From positions 358,657 to 422,656 of the forward strand of contig CAVTJX010000015.1 in assembly GCA_963735175.1 (NCBI GenBank): a stretch of DNA of 64,000 nt, read 5' to 3'. The notes beneath the pieces were generated by a model, which was not told where the DNA came from, did not search any database, and was given only the letters and a program-made list of their open reading frames with translations. Made by a program: the position numbers and the translations under genes. Shown here one piece after another: positions 46,513 to 55,972 of the stretch (positions are counted from its first letter, which is position 1; every line of letters starts with the position of its first letter). This stretch comes from CAVTJX01 sp963735175 (GTDB taxonomy: Bacteria; Electryoneota; RPQS01).

Positions 46513-47351
46513 GCGAGCACCACGACGAAGCCCCGGTCATCCGGATCGTAAAAAAGGTCAGCCACGGCGGCCATCACGGCGGCGCGTGGAAGGTCGCCTA
46601 CGCCGATTTCGTCACCGCCATGATGGCGCTCTTTATCGTGCTCTGGATTCTCGGCCAGTCCGAAGAGATGAAGCAAAGTGTCGCCGGCTACTTCCGCGAT
46701 CCCACCGGCAAACCCATGATCGTCACCAGCGGCAGCCCCGGCCAGCAGTCGAAGATGACGCTGCAACAGAATGCCGGTACCAGTTCCACCGTCGTGGAAA
46801 TGAAGGACGACCCGCTGCAACAGCTCGAAGAGGAAGCCGACCGGCTGAAAGTCATGATCGAGGAGCAGCCCGTTCTGAAAGCCCTCTCCGGGCAGATCAG
46901 CGTGGAAATCTCCCCCGAGGGCGTGCGCGTTGAAATCAACGAAAACGAAAAAGAACCGCTGTTCGAAAATGGCAGCGCGCGGCTCTCGAACAAGCTCGTG
47001 GACGCCCTGGCCGTCATCGCCGGCGAGTACAAGAAACTTCCCCAGCGCGTCGTCATCGAGGGCCATACCGACTCCGCCCCCTACTCCGCGACCAGCGCCA
47101 TGTCCAATTGGGAACTTTCCACGCAGCGCGCCACGGAAGCCCGTCACGTGATGGCCGAAAATGGACTGAGCGACACCCAGCTTCTCATGATCCGCGGCTT
47201 CGCCGATCATAAGCCGCGGTTCGAAGACGCCCGCGACCCGCGCAACCGCCGCATCAGTTTGCTGCTGCTCAGCCCCGAAGGGCTGCGCATCGCGCTCGGC
47301 CAGGATGCGCCGCCCGTGACCGGCCCGGCGAAACCAGCGGGGGCAAAATGA
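46509..47351 (+). CDS. motB: Flagellar stator protein MotB
   Basis: This 280-residue protein has a cytoplasmic N terminus rich in His/Gly, one membrane helix starting at YADFVTAMMALFIVLWIL, whose Asp is the proton-binding residue, a periplasmic linker and an OmpA-like peptidoglycan-binding domain (VVIEGHTDSAPYS, SNWELSTQRATEARHVM, RNRRISLLLL). It forms the proton channel with MotA and anchors the stator to the wall. Its stop overlaps the start of the HD-GYP-like gene. Confidence 0.93.
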   Translation: MSEHHDEAPVIRIVKKVSHGGHHGGAWKVAYADFVTAMMALFIVLWILGQSEEMKQSVAGYFRDPTGKPMIVTSGSPGQQSKMTLQQNAGTSSTVVEMKDDPLQQLEEEADRLKVMIEEQPVLKALSGQISVEISPEGVRVEINENEKEPLFENGSARLSNKLVDALAVIAGEYKKLPQRVVIEGHTDSAPYSATSAMSNWELSTQRATEARHVMAENGLSDTQLLMIRGFADHKPRFEDARDPRNRRISLLLLSPEGLRIALGQDAPPVTGPAKPAGAK

Positions 47352-48478
47352 CGGGAGCGACCCGCGTTCTCTACTTGCTGCGCGATGGCGAACACCTGTC
47401 GCCGCCGGTCCTCGCGCAAGCCGCGACCGTGCATGCCATTCACGCCGGTTGTGAGATTGACGGCGCGATGCGCGAGTTCAGCCCGCAACTCGTCGCCATT
47501 CATGCGCCCTATGATCATCAGGCCCGCGCCGCGCTCGAAAAACTCGCTGCGCTCGGTCTCCCCGCCATCGGCATCGGCGCCGGCGCGGACGCGAATCTGG
47601 CCGCAACGGTCAGCGACGAGGCCTCCGCCACTGACCTGCGCACCGTGCTCGCCCTCGTGACCGCCCAGAACGCTTTACGCCGCATCGAACACGCCGAATG
47701 CCACCTGCCCGATGCCGGCGTCTGCCGCGGTCGCACGGTGGAAGACGGTGTCCGCGCCCTCGAGCATTTGCTCGGACTCCGGCTGCCGGATTCCCGCGCG
47801 CGCACCGCGCGCGTGTCTGAAGCCTGCCTCTGGATCGGCGGTCATCTCAATTTATTGCCCGGGGAACTGAAGGAACTGATGTGGGCTGCCCGGTTGCGGG
47901 AAATCGGCAAGCTCGGCCTGCCGGACAGGATCCTCCTCGCCCGCCGCGAAGAACGCACGCTGGAGGAGCAGATTGCGTACGACCGTTACCCGGCCCTCGG
48001 CGCGCGCGTACTCTCCGAAATCGCCTCGCTGAAGGGTGCGGCGCAGATCGTCGAGCACCACCTCGAAAATTTCGACGGCAGCGGCGTCGGCGGGCTGATG
48101 GCGCATCAGATTCCGCTGGGCTCCCGCATTCTGCGCGTAGCTGGAACGTTCGCCGCCATCACATCCGCCAACCGTGACAGCGGCGCCGCCGAAGCGCTCG
48201 TGGCGCTCGAACGCGGCCGCGGTTCGCTCTTCGATCCGCTGCTCGTCAAGCTCGTCGCGAATTATTCCAGCGCCACCCGCCCCGATACGGCTGACCAGCA
48301 AACGCAGTGGGTACGGCTCACCGACCTCGCGCTTGGCATGGTCCTGGCCGAAGACATCTGGAGCCGCACCGGTATGAAGATCGTCCCCGCCGGCACCCGG
48401 ATTTCCGAGCGGATTCTCTCCGTTCTCCGTCAGTTTCCGCTGGACCCCTCGCTCGAATCGGTGCAGATTGTAACCTGA
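47348..48478 (+). CDS. Degenerate HD-GYP-domain protein linked to motAB
   Basis: This 376-residue protein has an N-terminal receiver-like region (about 1-105) with no evident phospho-Asp, and an HD-GYP-like domain (about 150-300). The HD pair that binds metal reads LREIGKLGLPD in place of HDIGK, and the GYP motif reads FDGSGVGG. The downstream EHHLENFDG and GSRILRVAGTFAAI parts are kept. A short C-terminal region follows. HD-GYP enzymes cut cyclic-di-GMP; here the catalytic residues are altered, so it is more likely a binding or regulatory protein. Co-translation with motB points to motor control. Confidence 0.75.
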   Translation: MTGATRVLYLLRDGEHLSPPVLAQAATVHAIHAGCEIDGAMREFSPQLVAIHAPYDHQARAALEKLAALGLPAIGIGAGADANLAATVSDEASATDLRTVLALVTAQNALRRIEHAECHLPDAGVCRGRTVEDGVRALEHLLGLRLPDSRARTARVSEACLWIGGHLNLLPGELKELMWAARLREIGKLGLPDRILLARREERTLEEQIAYDRYPALGARVLSEIASLKGAAQIVEHHLENFDGSGVGGLMAHQIPLGSRILRVAGTFAAITSANRDSGAAEALVALERGRGSLFDPLLVKLVANYSSATRPDTADQQTQWVRLTDLALGMVLAEDIWSRTGMKIVPAGTRISERILSVLRQFPLDPSLESVQIVT

Positions 48479-48500
48479 GCTGGCGGGTATCCATGAAAAT

Positions 48501-48536
48501 GGGCGAACCCGCACTGGGCTCGCCCGTTTCTGCTTT
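48501..48536 (+). terminator. Intrinsic terminator of the mot operon
   Basis: GGGCGAACCC pairs with GGGCTCGCCC around GCACT, with one mismatch, followed by GTTTCTGCTTTT, 23 bases after the stop. Confidence 0.75.
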
Positions 48537-48773
48537 TCGGTGATGCCGCGACAACCGCTTTGCAGCGATACAGCGGGCGATCTGCCCCCTACTTCAGTCC
48601 GATCTCGCCAAAGGCGGATAGGGGGGCTTGGGGAGTTGACGAGTCGCCAATGCCCAAACAAGCCGCGCGAGGTGAAAGCACCCCGCGCGGCATTTTATGC
48701 ATCAGCGTAATCCAGCTTGCGCGTCTTCGCGCGCGGCCATCCCGGCGCCAGCGTCACGGATTGAACGTCACGT

Positions 48774-49778
48774 TCACTTTACCAGCAGCATCTTCCGTGC
48801 GGCCGTGAAGTGGTCGCCAATCGAGATGGTATAAAAATACAATCCCGAAGTCAATTTCGTGGCATCGAACGGCACAGCATAGTGCCCTGCGCCCATCTGG
48901 CCTGCCACTAGTGTGGCCACGTCCGCGCCCAACGGATTGAACACCCGCAGCCGAACCTCGCCCGGTTCTTTCACGTCAAAGGCGATTTGCGTCACCGGGT
49001 TGAACGGATTCGGGTAGTTCTGGTAGAGCGCGTAGTCTGTAACCGGACCGCCGGAGGTTGCGTGCGGCGCGGCGCTGGCCGTGCCTACCTCGTGCCGCGC
49101 GCCGTTCCGGTCCACCGCCACCAGCTCATATGCGTAGATCTGTCCCGGCACCACGTCCTCGTCGGTCCACGAATAGCTCCGGCCGACGGCGCTGCTGCCA
49201 AGGCCGGGCAGCATCGCCTTCAGCTCGCCGGTGCGCAGGAGGTTGAAGTGATCGTTGTTGGACTCGGAGGCCGTCGTCCATTGCAGCGTCACGTCACCGC
49301 TTCCCGCCACGGCAGTAAACGGAGAACGAAATTCCACGGGCAACTGGTCATCGTAGGTCAGGCAGAAACATCCATCGCAAAACGTGTACATTTCCAGGCC
49401 CCAGACCGCATCATGCATATAGAAAAGATACATGATGAGGCAGTCGTTCTCGCCGTAATAATTGTCCGGGAAATAAGGATCACCTCCCAGCACCAGCGGC
49501 GGCGGCGTGATAGGTGTGCACGTCACGTTACAGGGCGTTGTCCCCGCCTGGCAGCCCGCCTGCATCACCAGCACCGGCACGCCATGCTCGCCGAGGATTG
49601 TGCCTTCCAGTTGAATCGCCGAATACGCGAATTCATCCGAGCACACACGGATACAGGTACTCGTGCCGATGGGGATCGTGAACGGCACATTGGACTCGCA
49701 CTGGGCCAGCGCCACGGGAATCAGCAGCGCCGCCAGTGTGATTCCCAAAATCGTCTTAACTATATTTGACATCGACAT
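48774..49778 (-). CDS. Secreted Cys-rich protein with type IX-like sorting domain
   Basis: This 334-residue protein has a signal peptide (ILGITLAALLIPVALA), a Cys-rich N-terminal domain (CIRVCSDEFAYSAIQL, CNVTCTP, CDGCFCLTYDDQLPVEF), a fibronectin III-like domain (DVTLQWTTASESNNDHFNLL, YAYELVAVDRNG), and the sorting domain with YPNPFNPVTQIAFDV, LGADVATLV and a final RKMLLVK. It is paralogous to its neighbour at 49844, with the same order of domains and cysteine pattern. It is likely exported to the surface. The two genes are 65 bases apart and probably share a transcript. Confidence 0.85.
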   Translation of the reverse strand: MSMSNIVKTILGITLAALLIPVALAQCESNVPFTIPIGTSTCIRVCSDEFAYSAIQLEGTILGEHGVPVLVMQAGCQAGTTPCNVTCTPITPPPLVLGGDPYFPDNYYGENDCLIMYLFYMHDAVWGLEMYTFCDGCFCLTYDDQLPVEFRSPFTAVAGSGDVTLQWTTASESNNDHFNLLRTGELKAMLPGLGSSAVGRSYSWTDEDVVPGQIYAYELVAVDRNGARHEVGTASAAPHATSGGPVTDYALYQNYPNPFNPVTQIAFDVKEPGEVRLRVFNPLGADVATLVAGQMGAGHYAVPFDATKLTSGLYFYTISIGDHFTAARKMLLVK

Positions 49779-49843
49779 TAATCACTCCGCGGAAGATTTG
49801 GCACACCTTTCACATCCTGACCCTGACCCATTCCCCGGGAAAC

Positions 49844-51160
49844 CTACTTGAGGAACAGCAGTTTCTGCGTCTGCGTAAAGTTGCCGCTCTTGAGAGTGTA
49901 CATGTAGACGCCCGCCGACAGCGAGGCTGCCGACCAGTTCACTTCGTATGCGCCCGCCGGCTTGTAACCATCCACCACCGTCGCGACGTCACGGCCCAGC
50001 AAGTCGTGAATCTTGAGCGTCACAGTCCCGGCTTCGGGCAGCGTGAAACCAAACGTCGTCTGGCTGTTGAACGGATTCGGGTAGTTGCTGAGCGTATAGC
50101 TCGTCGGCATCGGATTCACGTCCGGGGTCGCGGTGACCACGACCGAACTGCCGTTCTCATTATAGACATGGTTGCCCGCGGCGTCGATCACGTTCAGTTT
50201 GTAATAGTACGTCTTGCCGTTCTCAACTTCGGTGTCGGTCCACGAATAATTGTGGCGTGTGGCGCCGCCCGCGGCCGCTTCACTGTGCACACCCATGTAG
50301 ACGCCGTCGCGCGTTTCCGAACGCGTCACAACGAAATTGTTCGAACCGGTTTCCGAGGCCGTCGCCCACGCCAGCGCCACGCGGCCATTGCCCGCCGCCG
50401 CGCGGAATGAGCCCGGAATCATCTCCACCGGCAGGAAGAAGTCCGACCGCCAGATGCAAACGCAGCCCGGCGCGGCGTTGCAATAGGTCATTGTCAAATA
50501 CAAGCGGCAACCGGACATCACGCGCTTAAACCAGCGGAATTCGCTCCAACCGAGCCGCGGGCAGTTGGCGTCGTTGCAATGCGTTTCCAACGGGCTGCAG
50601 CCGTTGGAAACCGATATCTCCAGGAGGGCCGGCGTATAATCCGGACTTTCACAGACGATGGGAATCGTGTAGGACGCGTGGCAGATGAAGGCGCAGAACG
50701 ACGAGTTTACTCGGATCGAATCCGGTAACACCGGCTGGCACTCACCTTGACGGTAATCGTAGATCGCTTCCGGCCCGCCGACATCCGAGACCAGCGTGTC
50801 GCGCACAACGAGCGTTTGCAGCAGGTTCTCGTGAGCCGCATCGTAAACGTTGATCGTGGCGACGATCACATTCTCCTCGCCATCGGGAATGTCCAGGCGG
50901 CGCGGATCGATCGGGCTGAGCGGGGCTTCACTCCAAACTTCCACCGGCGCCGGAACAAACATTTCCGGATTGCCGATGTAGCCGAAGGGGTTTTCCTGAC
51001 TGTAACTGATTTCCGCATAAATCGGCGCATCACTGACCACCACCGCATACATCTTCTGCGTGGCGACGTCGAACGCCATAAACGCATGCTCGGTCGCAAG
51101 ACAGGGGATCACGGCAATAAAGAGCAGCGCCAGTACACACATTCCTCGCAAAGTCTTCAT
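49844..51160 (-). CDS. Secreted Cys-rich protein with type IX-like sorting domain
   Basis: The ATG at 51160 follows an AGGAG-type site and gives a signal peptide (CVLALLFIAVIPCLA). The protein is about 438 residues. The N-terminal region (1-120) is unknown. A Cys-rich domain follows (SSFCAFICHASYTIPIVC, HCNDANCPRLG, APGCVCIWRSDFFLPVEM), then a fibronectin III-like domain (VALAWATASETGSNNFVV, YYYKLNVIDAAGN) and a sorting domain with YPNPFNSQTTFGFTLPEAG, GRDVATVV and LLFLK. It is a paralogue of 48774, with an extra N-terminal domain. Confidence 0.85.
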   Translation of the reverse strand: MKTLRGMCVLALLFIAVIPCLATEHAFMAFDVATQKMYAVVVSDAPIYAEISYSQENPFGYIGNPEMFVPAPVEVWSEAPLSPIDPRRLDIPDGEENVIVATINVYDAAHENLLQTLVVRDTLVSDVGGPEAIYDYRQGECQPVLPDSIRVNSSFCAFICHASYTIPIVCESPDYTPALLEISVSNGCSPLETHCNDANCPRLGWSEFRWFKRVMSGCRLYLTMTYCNAAPGCVCIWRSDFFLPVEMIPGSFRAAAGNGRVALAWATASETGSNNFVVTRSETRDGVYMGVHSEAAAGGATRHNYSWTDTEVENGKTYYYKLNVIDAAGNHVYNENGSSVVVTATPDVNPMPTSYTLSNYPNPFNSQTTFGFTLPEAGTVTLKIHDLLGRDVATVVDGYKPAGAYEVNWSAASLSAGVYMYTLKSGNFTQTQKLLFLK

Positions 51161-51685
51161 CCTTGGCTCCTCACACGTTAACGGTCGCAGAAAGCCGCCT
51201 GCAAGCCCAAAGCGGTTTCCCATAGCTATAAAAGTACGTTTAACTGTGGTTAATATACTTTGCGCCCTTTAACATGTCAAGTATTCTTTAAGAATATTCA
51301 AGCTTTTCATAGAATTTGTTCGCTCCGAAGCAACGTGAAAGTGCGACCCATTACCGCCATATTCATATGCATTTACTGAGTTAATTCGAACGACACGGGC
51401 CACCAGTCAATTGTCTTGACCCCTTTTCCGCTCTGATGAGCCCACCAGTCCTCTCATAATTCCTCGCTTTCTCTTGCGACATTACACACCGAATTCAATC
51501 ATTCATCATCATCACCACCCACGTCCTCCTCGGACTTCTTCCCCCCGAATGACGGGTGGTTACGAGAATAACCAGCCCTGTTCCACCCGCTTTAACATCA
51601 GGGTCAGCAGGATTGGCGGTGCCCCAAAAAACGGGACGGTCCCAATCGACCGTCCCGTTCAGAGTGCGTCAAGGCCCACTGAGCA
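51161..51685. other. AT-rich intergenic region upstream of the secreted pair
   Basis: No gene is visible. The part near the secreted protein gene is AT-rich and should hold its promoter on the minus strand. The far end holds the terminator of the S9 peptidase gene (51630-51659). Confidence 0.5.
51630..51659 (-). terminator. Intrinsic terminator of the S9 peptidase gene
   Basis: ACGGGACGGTC and GACCGTCCCGT pair around CCAATC; on the minus strand a TTTTTT run follows, 27 bases after the stop. Confidence 0.88.
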
Positions 51686-54176
51686 TTACTTCCAGCGCGC
51701 GTCCCACGCCGCTCCTTCACGCTTGACATATTTGTCAAACCATTCCAGCATCATTTCGCGATAGGTCACATAGTTCGAATACTTGAGCTGAATCGAATGA
51801 TCCTCGCCGGGAAAGCGCACATACGCAACATTGCGTCCCAGCAGCTTCAACGCCGTAAACATCTGCGCGGATTCCTGCGCGGGCACGTTGTTGTCGTCGA
51901 GACCGTGAATCAGCAGCAGCGGGGTCTTGATTTTGTCGGCGTGAAACAGCGGCGATTTGCCGGCGTAAATATCCGGCCGATTCCACGGATAGGCACCCGG
52001 CAGGGCGATGTCGCCATAGGTAAAACCCCACGCGCCGCCGCCGAAATAGCTGGCGATATTGCTGATCCCCGCGTCGCTGCAAAGCGCCGCGAAACGATCC
52101 GTTTTCGTCGCCAGGTCGAGCGTGATGAAGCCGCCGTAACTACCGCCGTACGCCGCCATCCGCCTGCTGTCGATAAACGGCTTGGCCCTGAGCAGCGTGT
52201 CGACGCCTTCGAGAATGTCCTCCGTCGCGCGTGCGCCCCAATCATTCGAATGCAGGTCCGCCATCGCCTGCCCGTAACCCACCGCGCCCGAAGGGTTCAG
52301 CACGTACACCATGTAGCCGTTGGCTGCCCACCAGTGATACGTGTAGTTGAAGCGCTCGTCGCGCGGCGAAACGCCGCCGTAATAATAGACGATCAGCGGC
52401 CACGAGTGCGACGTCTCCAGCGTGTATTCCGGCGGATAGAACAACCAGCCCTCAATCGAGTGCCCGGCGCTGTTCGAAAAATTCCAGCGTTCGTACTTCG
52501 AAAGTTCCACCGTCGGCAACACCTCCGCCGCGGGCGCGGTCACGAGGCGCTGCGTCGTGTCATAGACATACAACGCGGCCGGCGTGACGGGATCGGAACC
52601 GGTAAACGCGCACAGGCCATTCGCCGCTAAATCATATTCGCCGACAAACGGCAGCGCCAGTGGTATTTCCGCGAATTCCGGCGCGGAGGCGAAGGGGTCG
52701 GTTTCGAAGAGCCGCACCGTGCCGCCGGCGAGGGCTTCAAACCATAGCCGCTGCGATGCGGCGTTCCACACGCAGTGCGCTCCGGCCTTCGTTCTCAGCC
52801 ACCGCAAACGGTGCATTGATCGTCAGGTTTTCACTTTTGCCCGTCGTCACGTCCAGACGCCACAAGCCGGTATTGCTCAAGCCGCGAATGGTGTCGGCGA
52901 CGACCGTTTCATAGCTTGCGGTGACGTACGCGACGTGCTTCCCGCCGGGCAGCCACATCAGCGAAAGCGGCCGCGTTTCAAACGGCAGCGACTGCGTCAG
53001 CACCTTGCGCGCCGTGCCCTCCTTCACCGTGTAGACCCAGAATTCCGTGGAGTAGTATGGCCGCCCCACCTGCGTCAAGCGGCGTGTAAACAGGATCTGA
53101 TCACCCTCGCCGGAGAGCGCGAACTCGTCCAGCGCGAACTCGCCCTCGGCCGTCAGCGCCGTGTGCGCGCCGCTCGCGAGGTTCAGCGCAAACAACCGGC
53201 GGTGGTTCGTCCAATCGTCCATCCGGTCTTCGAGCGCGTCCCACAGTTCGTAGGCCGCCGCGCTCTCGGCTTGCTCGTCGTCGGCGGTGAAATACAACGT
53301 CTGCCCGTCAGGCGAAATCGCGATCCGCGCCAGCCCTTCCAGCTCGCGTGCCAGCGGCGCAGTCTCGCCTGTGGCCGGGTCAAAACCCCACAGCGTACTA
53401 CCCTTCTCCCCCGCCGTGGTGAACCCGAGCCGCTGGCTGTTCGGGAAGAAGAACAAATTGCCGGGACTCTTGAGCGGTCGCAGCGTGTGCAGCGGCTTGC
53501 TCGTGGCGGCGTCATACACTTCGATCCACGCCTCTTTCACGAGTTTGCCATCGCGATGCGAATGCACGACCGCCACGACGCGCCCATCCGCCGAAAGCGT
53601 CGGCTCGGCCAGGTTGTCGAACAGCGTCACGTTCTTGAACTCCGCCAGCGTGCGCCGCGAATCCGTCGTCAGCGCCACCGGACTGCCGTCCTCGGCCGCC
53701 AGCCGCGCCGTGAGATTTCCGCCGTTCTTCGCCGCCACCGCCAGCAGCAGCGTGTGTTTGCCGCGGTGCAATCGCTCGGTGATCTCCAGCGACGCGCTGC
53801 CGGTCTCCTTCAATTCTCCGTCCAGCCACAGCCGCACCGTGCCCGGCGCGTCAATATGCAGCGTAATCTCCTCCGAACGCGTCGTGACGAGATAGGTCGC
53901 GGCGAGACTGACGCCCTTGGACAGCCGCAGCGAGCCGCGCCGCTTCTGCCACTTGCTGGCATGATCCGTAAATAGCGTCAGCGTGGCCCCGTCGCGCGGG
54001 ACAAGTGTCGCCGCGTTCAGCGTGACGCCGGTCAGTGGGTCGGCGGTGGAATCGGCAAAGGCCGGCGCGGGCAGTGACAGGGGACCGGCCACAAGCCATG
54101 AATCGATGGCGAGGGCCGGTGCGGCAAAAAGCGGTGTCGTAATCAGCAGTGCGGTGAGCAGAAATGCGTAGAACAT
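51686..54176 (-). CDS. Secreted S9-family prolyl oligopeptidase-type serine peptidase (one frameshift)
   Basis: This is a roughly 825-residue exported enzyme. The signal peptide begins at ATG 54176 (MFYAFLLTALLITTPLFAA). An N-terminal beta-rich region and a beta-propeller follow (VLSADGR-like blades, ISPDGQTLYFTADDEQ). The catalytic alpha/beta-hydrolase domain has the nucleophile motif YGGSYGGF, Asp in LIHGLDDNNVP and His in PGEDHSI. A shift near 52780 joins the two parts. It is of the dipeptidyl-peptidase/acylaminoacyl-peptidase type and probably digests peptides outside the inner membrane. It follows spmB by 17 bases, so the three may share a transcript. Confidence 0.87.
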
Positions 54177-54192
54177 GGAGGCGGGTTCAGTT

Positions 54193-54738
54193 TTATCCAA
54201 AGACAAGGTTAGACAGAAAAATCGCCATGCACAACCCGGCGAAATCGCCCAGCAGCGCGGCGGGAACGGCGTGCCGCGTCTTGCGCACGGCCACGCTGCC
54301 GAAGTATACGGCCAGCACGTAAAAGGTGGTTTCGGTGGAGCCCATCATCGTCGAGAGCATGTTGCCGATCAGGCTGTCCGGCCCGTAGGTTTTCAGTCCC
54401 TCGCTCATCACGCCCAGCGCGCCCGAGCCCGACAGCGGCCGCACGAACATCATCGGCAGCACTTCCGGCGGCACGCCCAGCGGCTTCAACACCGGCGACA
54501 ATCCCATAATCAGCCAGTCCATCGCGCCGCTGCTGCGAAAGACCGCAATCGCCACCAGGATCGCCACGAGATAAGGAATAATCCGCACGGCGACATTAAA
54601 CCCTTCCTTGGCGCCGTCGACGAACACTTCGTAAACCTTAACGCGCTTGACGACGCCAAAGCCCACGATCAGCAGCAGGATAATCGGAATCGCCCAGTTG
54701 GAAGCGTCCTGCGCGAAGACGGAAAAGTTTTCACCCAC
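54193..54738 (-). CDS. spmB: Spore maturation protein B-like membrane protein
   Basis: This 181-residue membrane protein of the nucleoside-recognition (Gate) family has a GTG start at 54738 that overlaps the spmA stop. Motifs are VYEVFVDGAKEGFNVAVRI, MFVRPLSGSGALGVM and MGSTETTFYVLAVYFGS. In Bacillus, SpmA and SpmB help dehydrate the spore core, but homologues are common in non-sporulating bacteria, where their role is unknown. The pair is complete here. Confidence 0.88.
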   Translation of the reverse strand: MGENFSVFAQDASNWAIPIILLLIVGFGVVKRVKVYEVFVDGAKEGFNVAVRIIPYLVAILVAIAVFRSSGAMDWLIMGLSPVLKPLGVPPEVLPMMFVRPLSGSGALGVMSEGLKTYGPDSLIGNMLSTMMGSTETTFYVLAVYFGSVAVRKTRHAVPAALLGDFAGLCMAIFLSNLVFG

Positions 54739-55333
54739 GGCCGGCCTCCGTTCGATAGCGGCGCGCGCGCTGCAGCAGCTTGGCCGCCGTAATCGCCACG
54801 ATCGAGGCCGTCGTACAGGATAGGATCGTCGTGCCGATAATCGACGTCGGATGCGCCGAGCCGGCGGCCGCGCGCAGCCCAATCACCGTGGCCGGAATCA
54901 GCGTGATGGCCGTCGTGTTGATGGCCATAAAAATGACCATCGCATTCGTCGCCGTCTCCTTGTCCGGATTGAGGCTTTGCAGGTCCTGCATCGCCTTCAA
55001 TCCCAGCGCCGTGGCGCTGTTGCCGAGGCCCAGCAGGTTGGCGGCGATGTTGGAGATCATCGAGCCCATGGCCGGATGATCGGGCGGCACGTCGGGAAAC
55101 AGCCGCGTCATGATCGGCCGCACGGCCCGCGAAAGCAGCGCCACCAGCCCGGCCTCCTCGGCGATCCGCATCAGCCCCAGCCACAGCGCCATGATGCCGA
55201 TCAGGCCAATGGAAAGTTCCACGGCGGTTTTGGCGGCGTCAAACGCGGCCTTTGTGAGCGCGTCCATCCGCCCTGTCGCCGCCCCGGCGATCACCCCCAG
55301 CACGATCAATCCCAGCCAGATCCAATTGATCAT
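54731..55333 (-). CDS. spmA: Spore maturation protein A-like membrane protein
   Basis: This 200-residue membrane protein of the nucleoside-recognition family has its ATG at 55333 preceded by GGGGAG. Motifs are AFDAAKTAVELSIGLIGIMA, LFPDVPPDHPAMGSMISN, AANLLGLGNSATALGLKAM and MVIFMAINTTAITLIPATV. It overlaps spmB. The role outside spore-formers is not known; a Gram-negative cell is indicated by lpxB. Confidence 0.88.
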   Translation of the reverse strand: MINWIWLGLIVLGVIAGAATGRMDALTKAAFDAAKTAVELSIGLIGIMALWLGLMRIAEEAGLVALLSRAVRPIMTRLFPDVPPDHPAMGSMISNIAANLLGLGNSATALGLKAMQDLQSLNPDKETATNAMVIFMAINTTAITLIPATVIGLRAAAGSAHPTSIIGTTILSCTTASIVAITAAKLLQRARRYRTEAGRG

Positions 55334-55410
55334 AACGACGACTCCCCAAATTCCGAAATCCGGTAAAGCCGTAAGATAGCACCCCCGCCTCACTTTCGCA
55401 AGGCCCAACA

Positions 55411-55780
55411 TTCTGCTCCCCCCCCATCCTGTGGGGAGGGCCGGGGTGGGGTGATTTATCGCCGCGCGGGGTCTAACGTGGGCGAGACCAACAGCGTGAG
55501 CGCGACCAGGACCCCGCCGTCAATACACCGCGTGTTCCATTCTGCTCCCTCCCCATCCTATGGGGAGGGCCGGGGTGGGGTGATTTATCGCCGCGCGGGG
55601 TCTAACGTGGGCGAGACCAACAGCGTGAGCACGACCAGGACCCCGCCGTCAATACACCGCGTGTTCCATTCTGCTCCCTCCCCATCCTATGGGGAGGGCC
55701 GGGGTGGGGTGATTTATCGCCGCGCGGGGTCTAACGTGGGCGAGACCAACAGCGTGAGCACGACCAGGACCCCGCCGTCA
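55411..55780. repeat. 129-bp tandem repeat, 2.9 copies
   Basis: Units start at 55411, 55540 and 55669; the third stops after 112 bases. Copies are almost identical, differing at a handful of positions such as CCCTCCCC/CCCCCCCC. Each begins with a hairpin (CTCCCCAT...ATGGGGAG) followed by GGGCCGGGGTGGGG, the G-rich motif seen elsewhere in the window, and goes on with unique sequence ending GACCCCGCCGTCA-like. Confidence 0.9.
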
Positions 55781-55920
55781 TAACAGATCATGCCTCGCCC
55801 GCCGGAATCTCCACCCCTCGCCCTCCAATCACCGCAAGTAAAGGAACAGCCCCGGCCGAAATGTGTTCCCTCATCCTTCTTCCCTCATCCCTCATCCTTC
55901 ATCCCTCATCCTTCCAACAC

Positions 55921-55948
55921 AAAGCCCCTGACTTGCGTCAGGGGCTTT
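55921..55948 (-). terminator. Intrinsic terminator of the giant secreted protein gene
   Basis: AAAGCCCCTGAC and GTCAGGGGCTTT pair around TTGC. On the minus strand TTTGTGTT follows. It is 25 bases beyond the stop at 55973. Confidence 0.85.
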
Positions 55949-55972
55949 GTGCTTGCTATCCGCGGCTGAAGC

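Larger units (their letters stand above)
55334..55972. other. Repeat-rich intergenic region between convergent-facing minus-strand units
   Basis: It holds the 129-bp tandem array (55411-55780), a run of CCTCATCCTT/CCCTCATC units near 55868-55915 and the terminator of the giant protein gene (55921-55948). An open frame through the array exists only because 129 is a multiple of three. Confidence 0.7.

Noticed and set aside
54193..55333. Evidence for sporulation from spmA and spmB
   Set aside because: The pair is widespread in non-sporulating bacteria and the window encodes lipid A synthesis; no other sporulation gene was seen.
55411..55780. Possible CRISPR array
   Set aside because: Units are head-to-tail 129-bp repeats with no variable spacers, and no cas genes are nearby.
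55451..55783. Open frame through the 129-bp array (repeated GSNVGETNSVS-type peptide)
   Set aside because: The frame stays open only because the unit length is divisible by three; the unit head is a non-coding hairpin and G-rich tail seen elsewhere between genes, and no ribosome site or signal is present.
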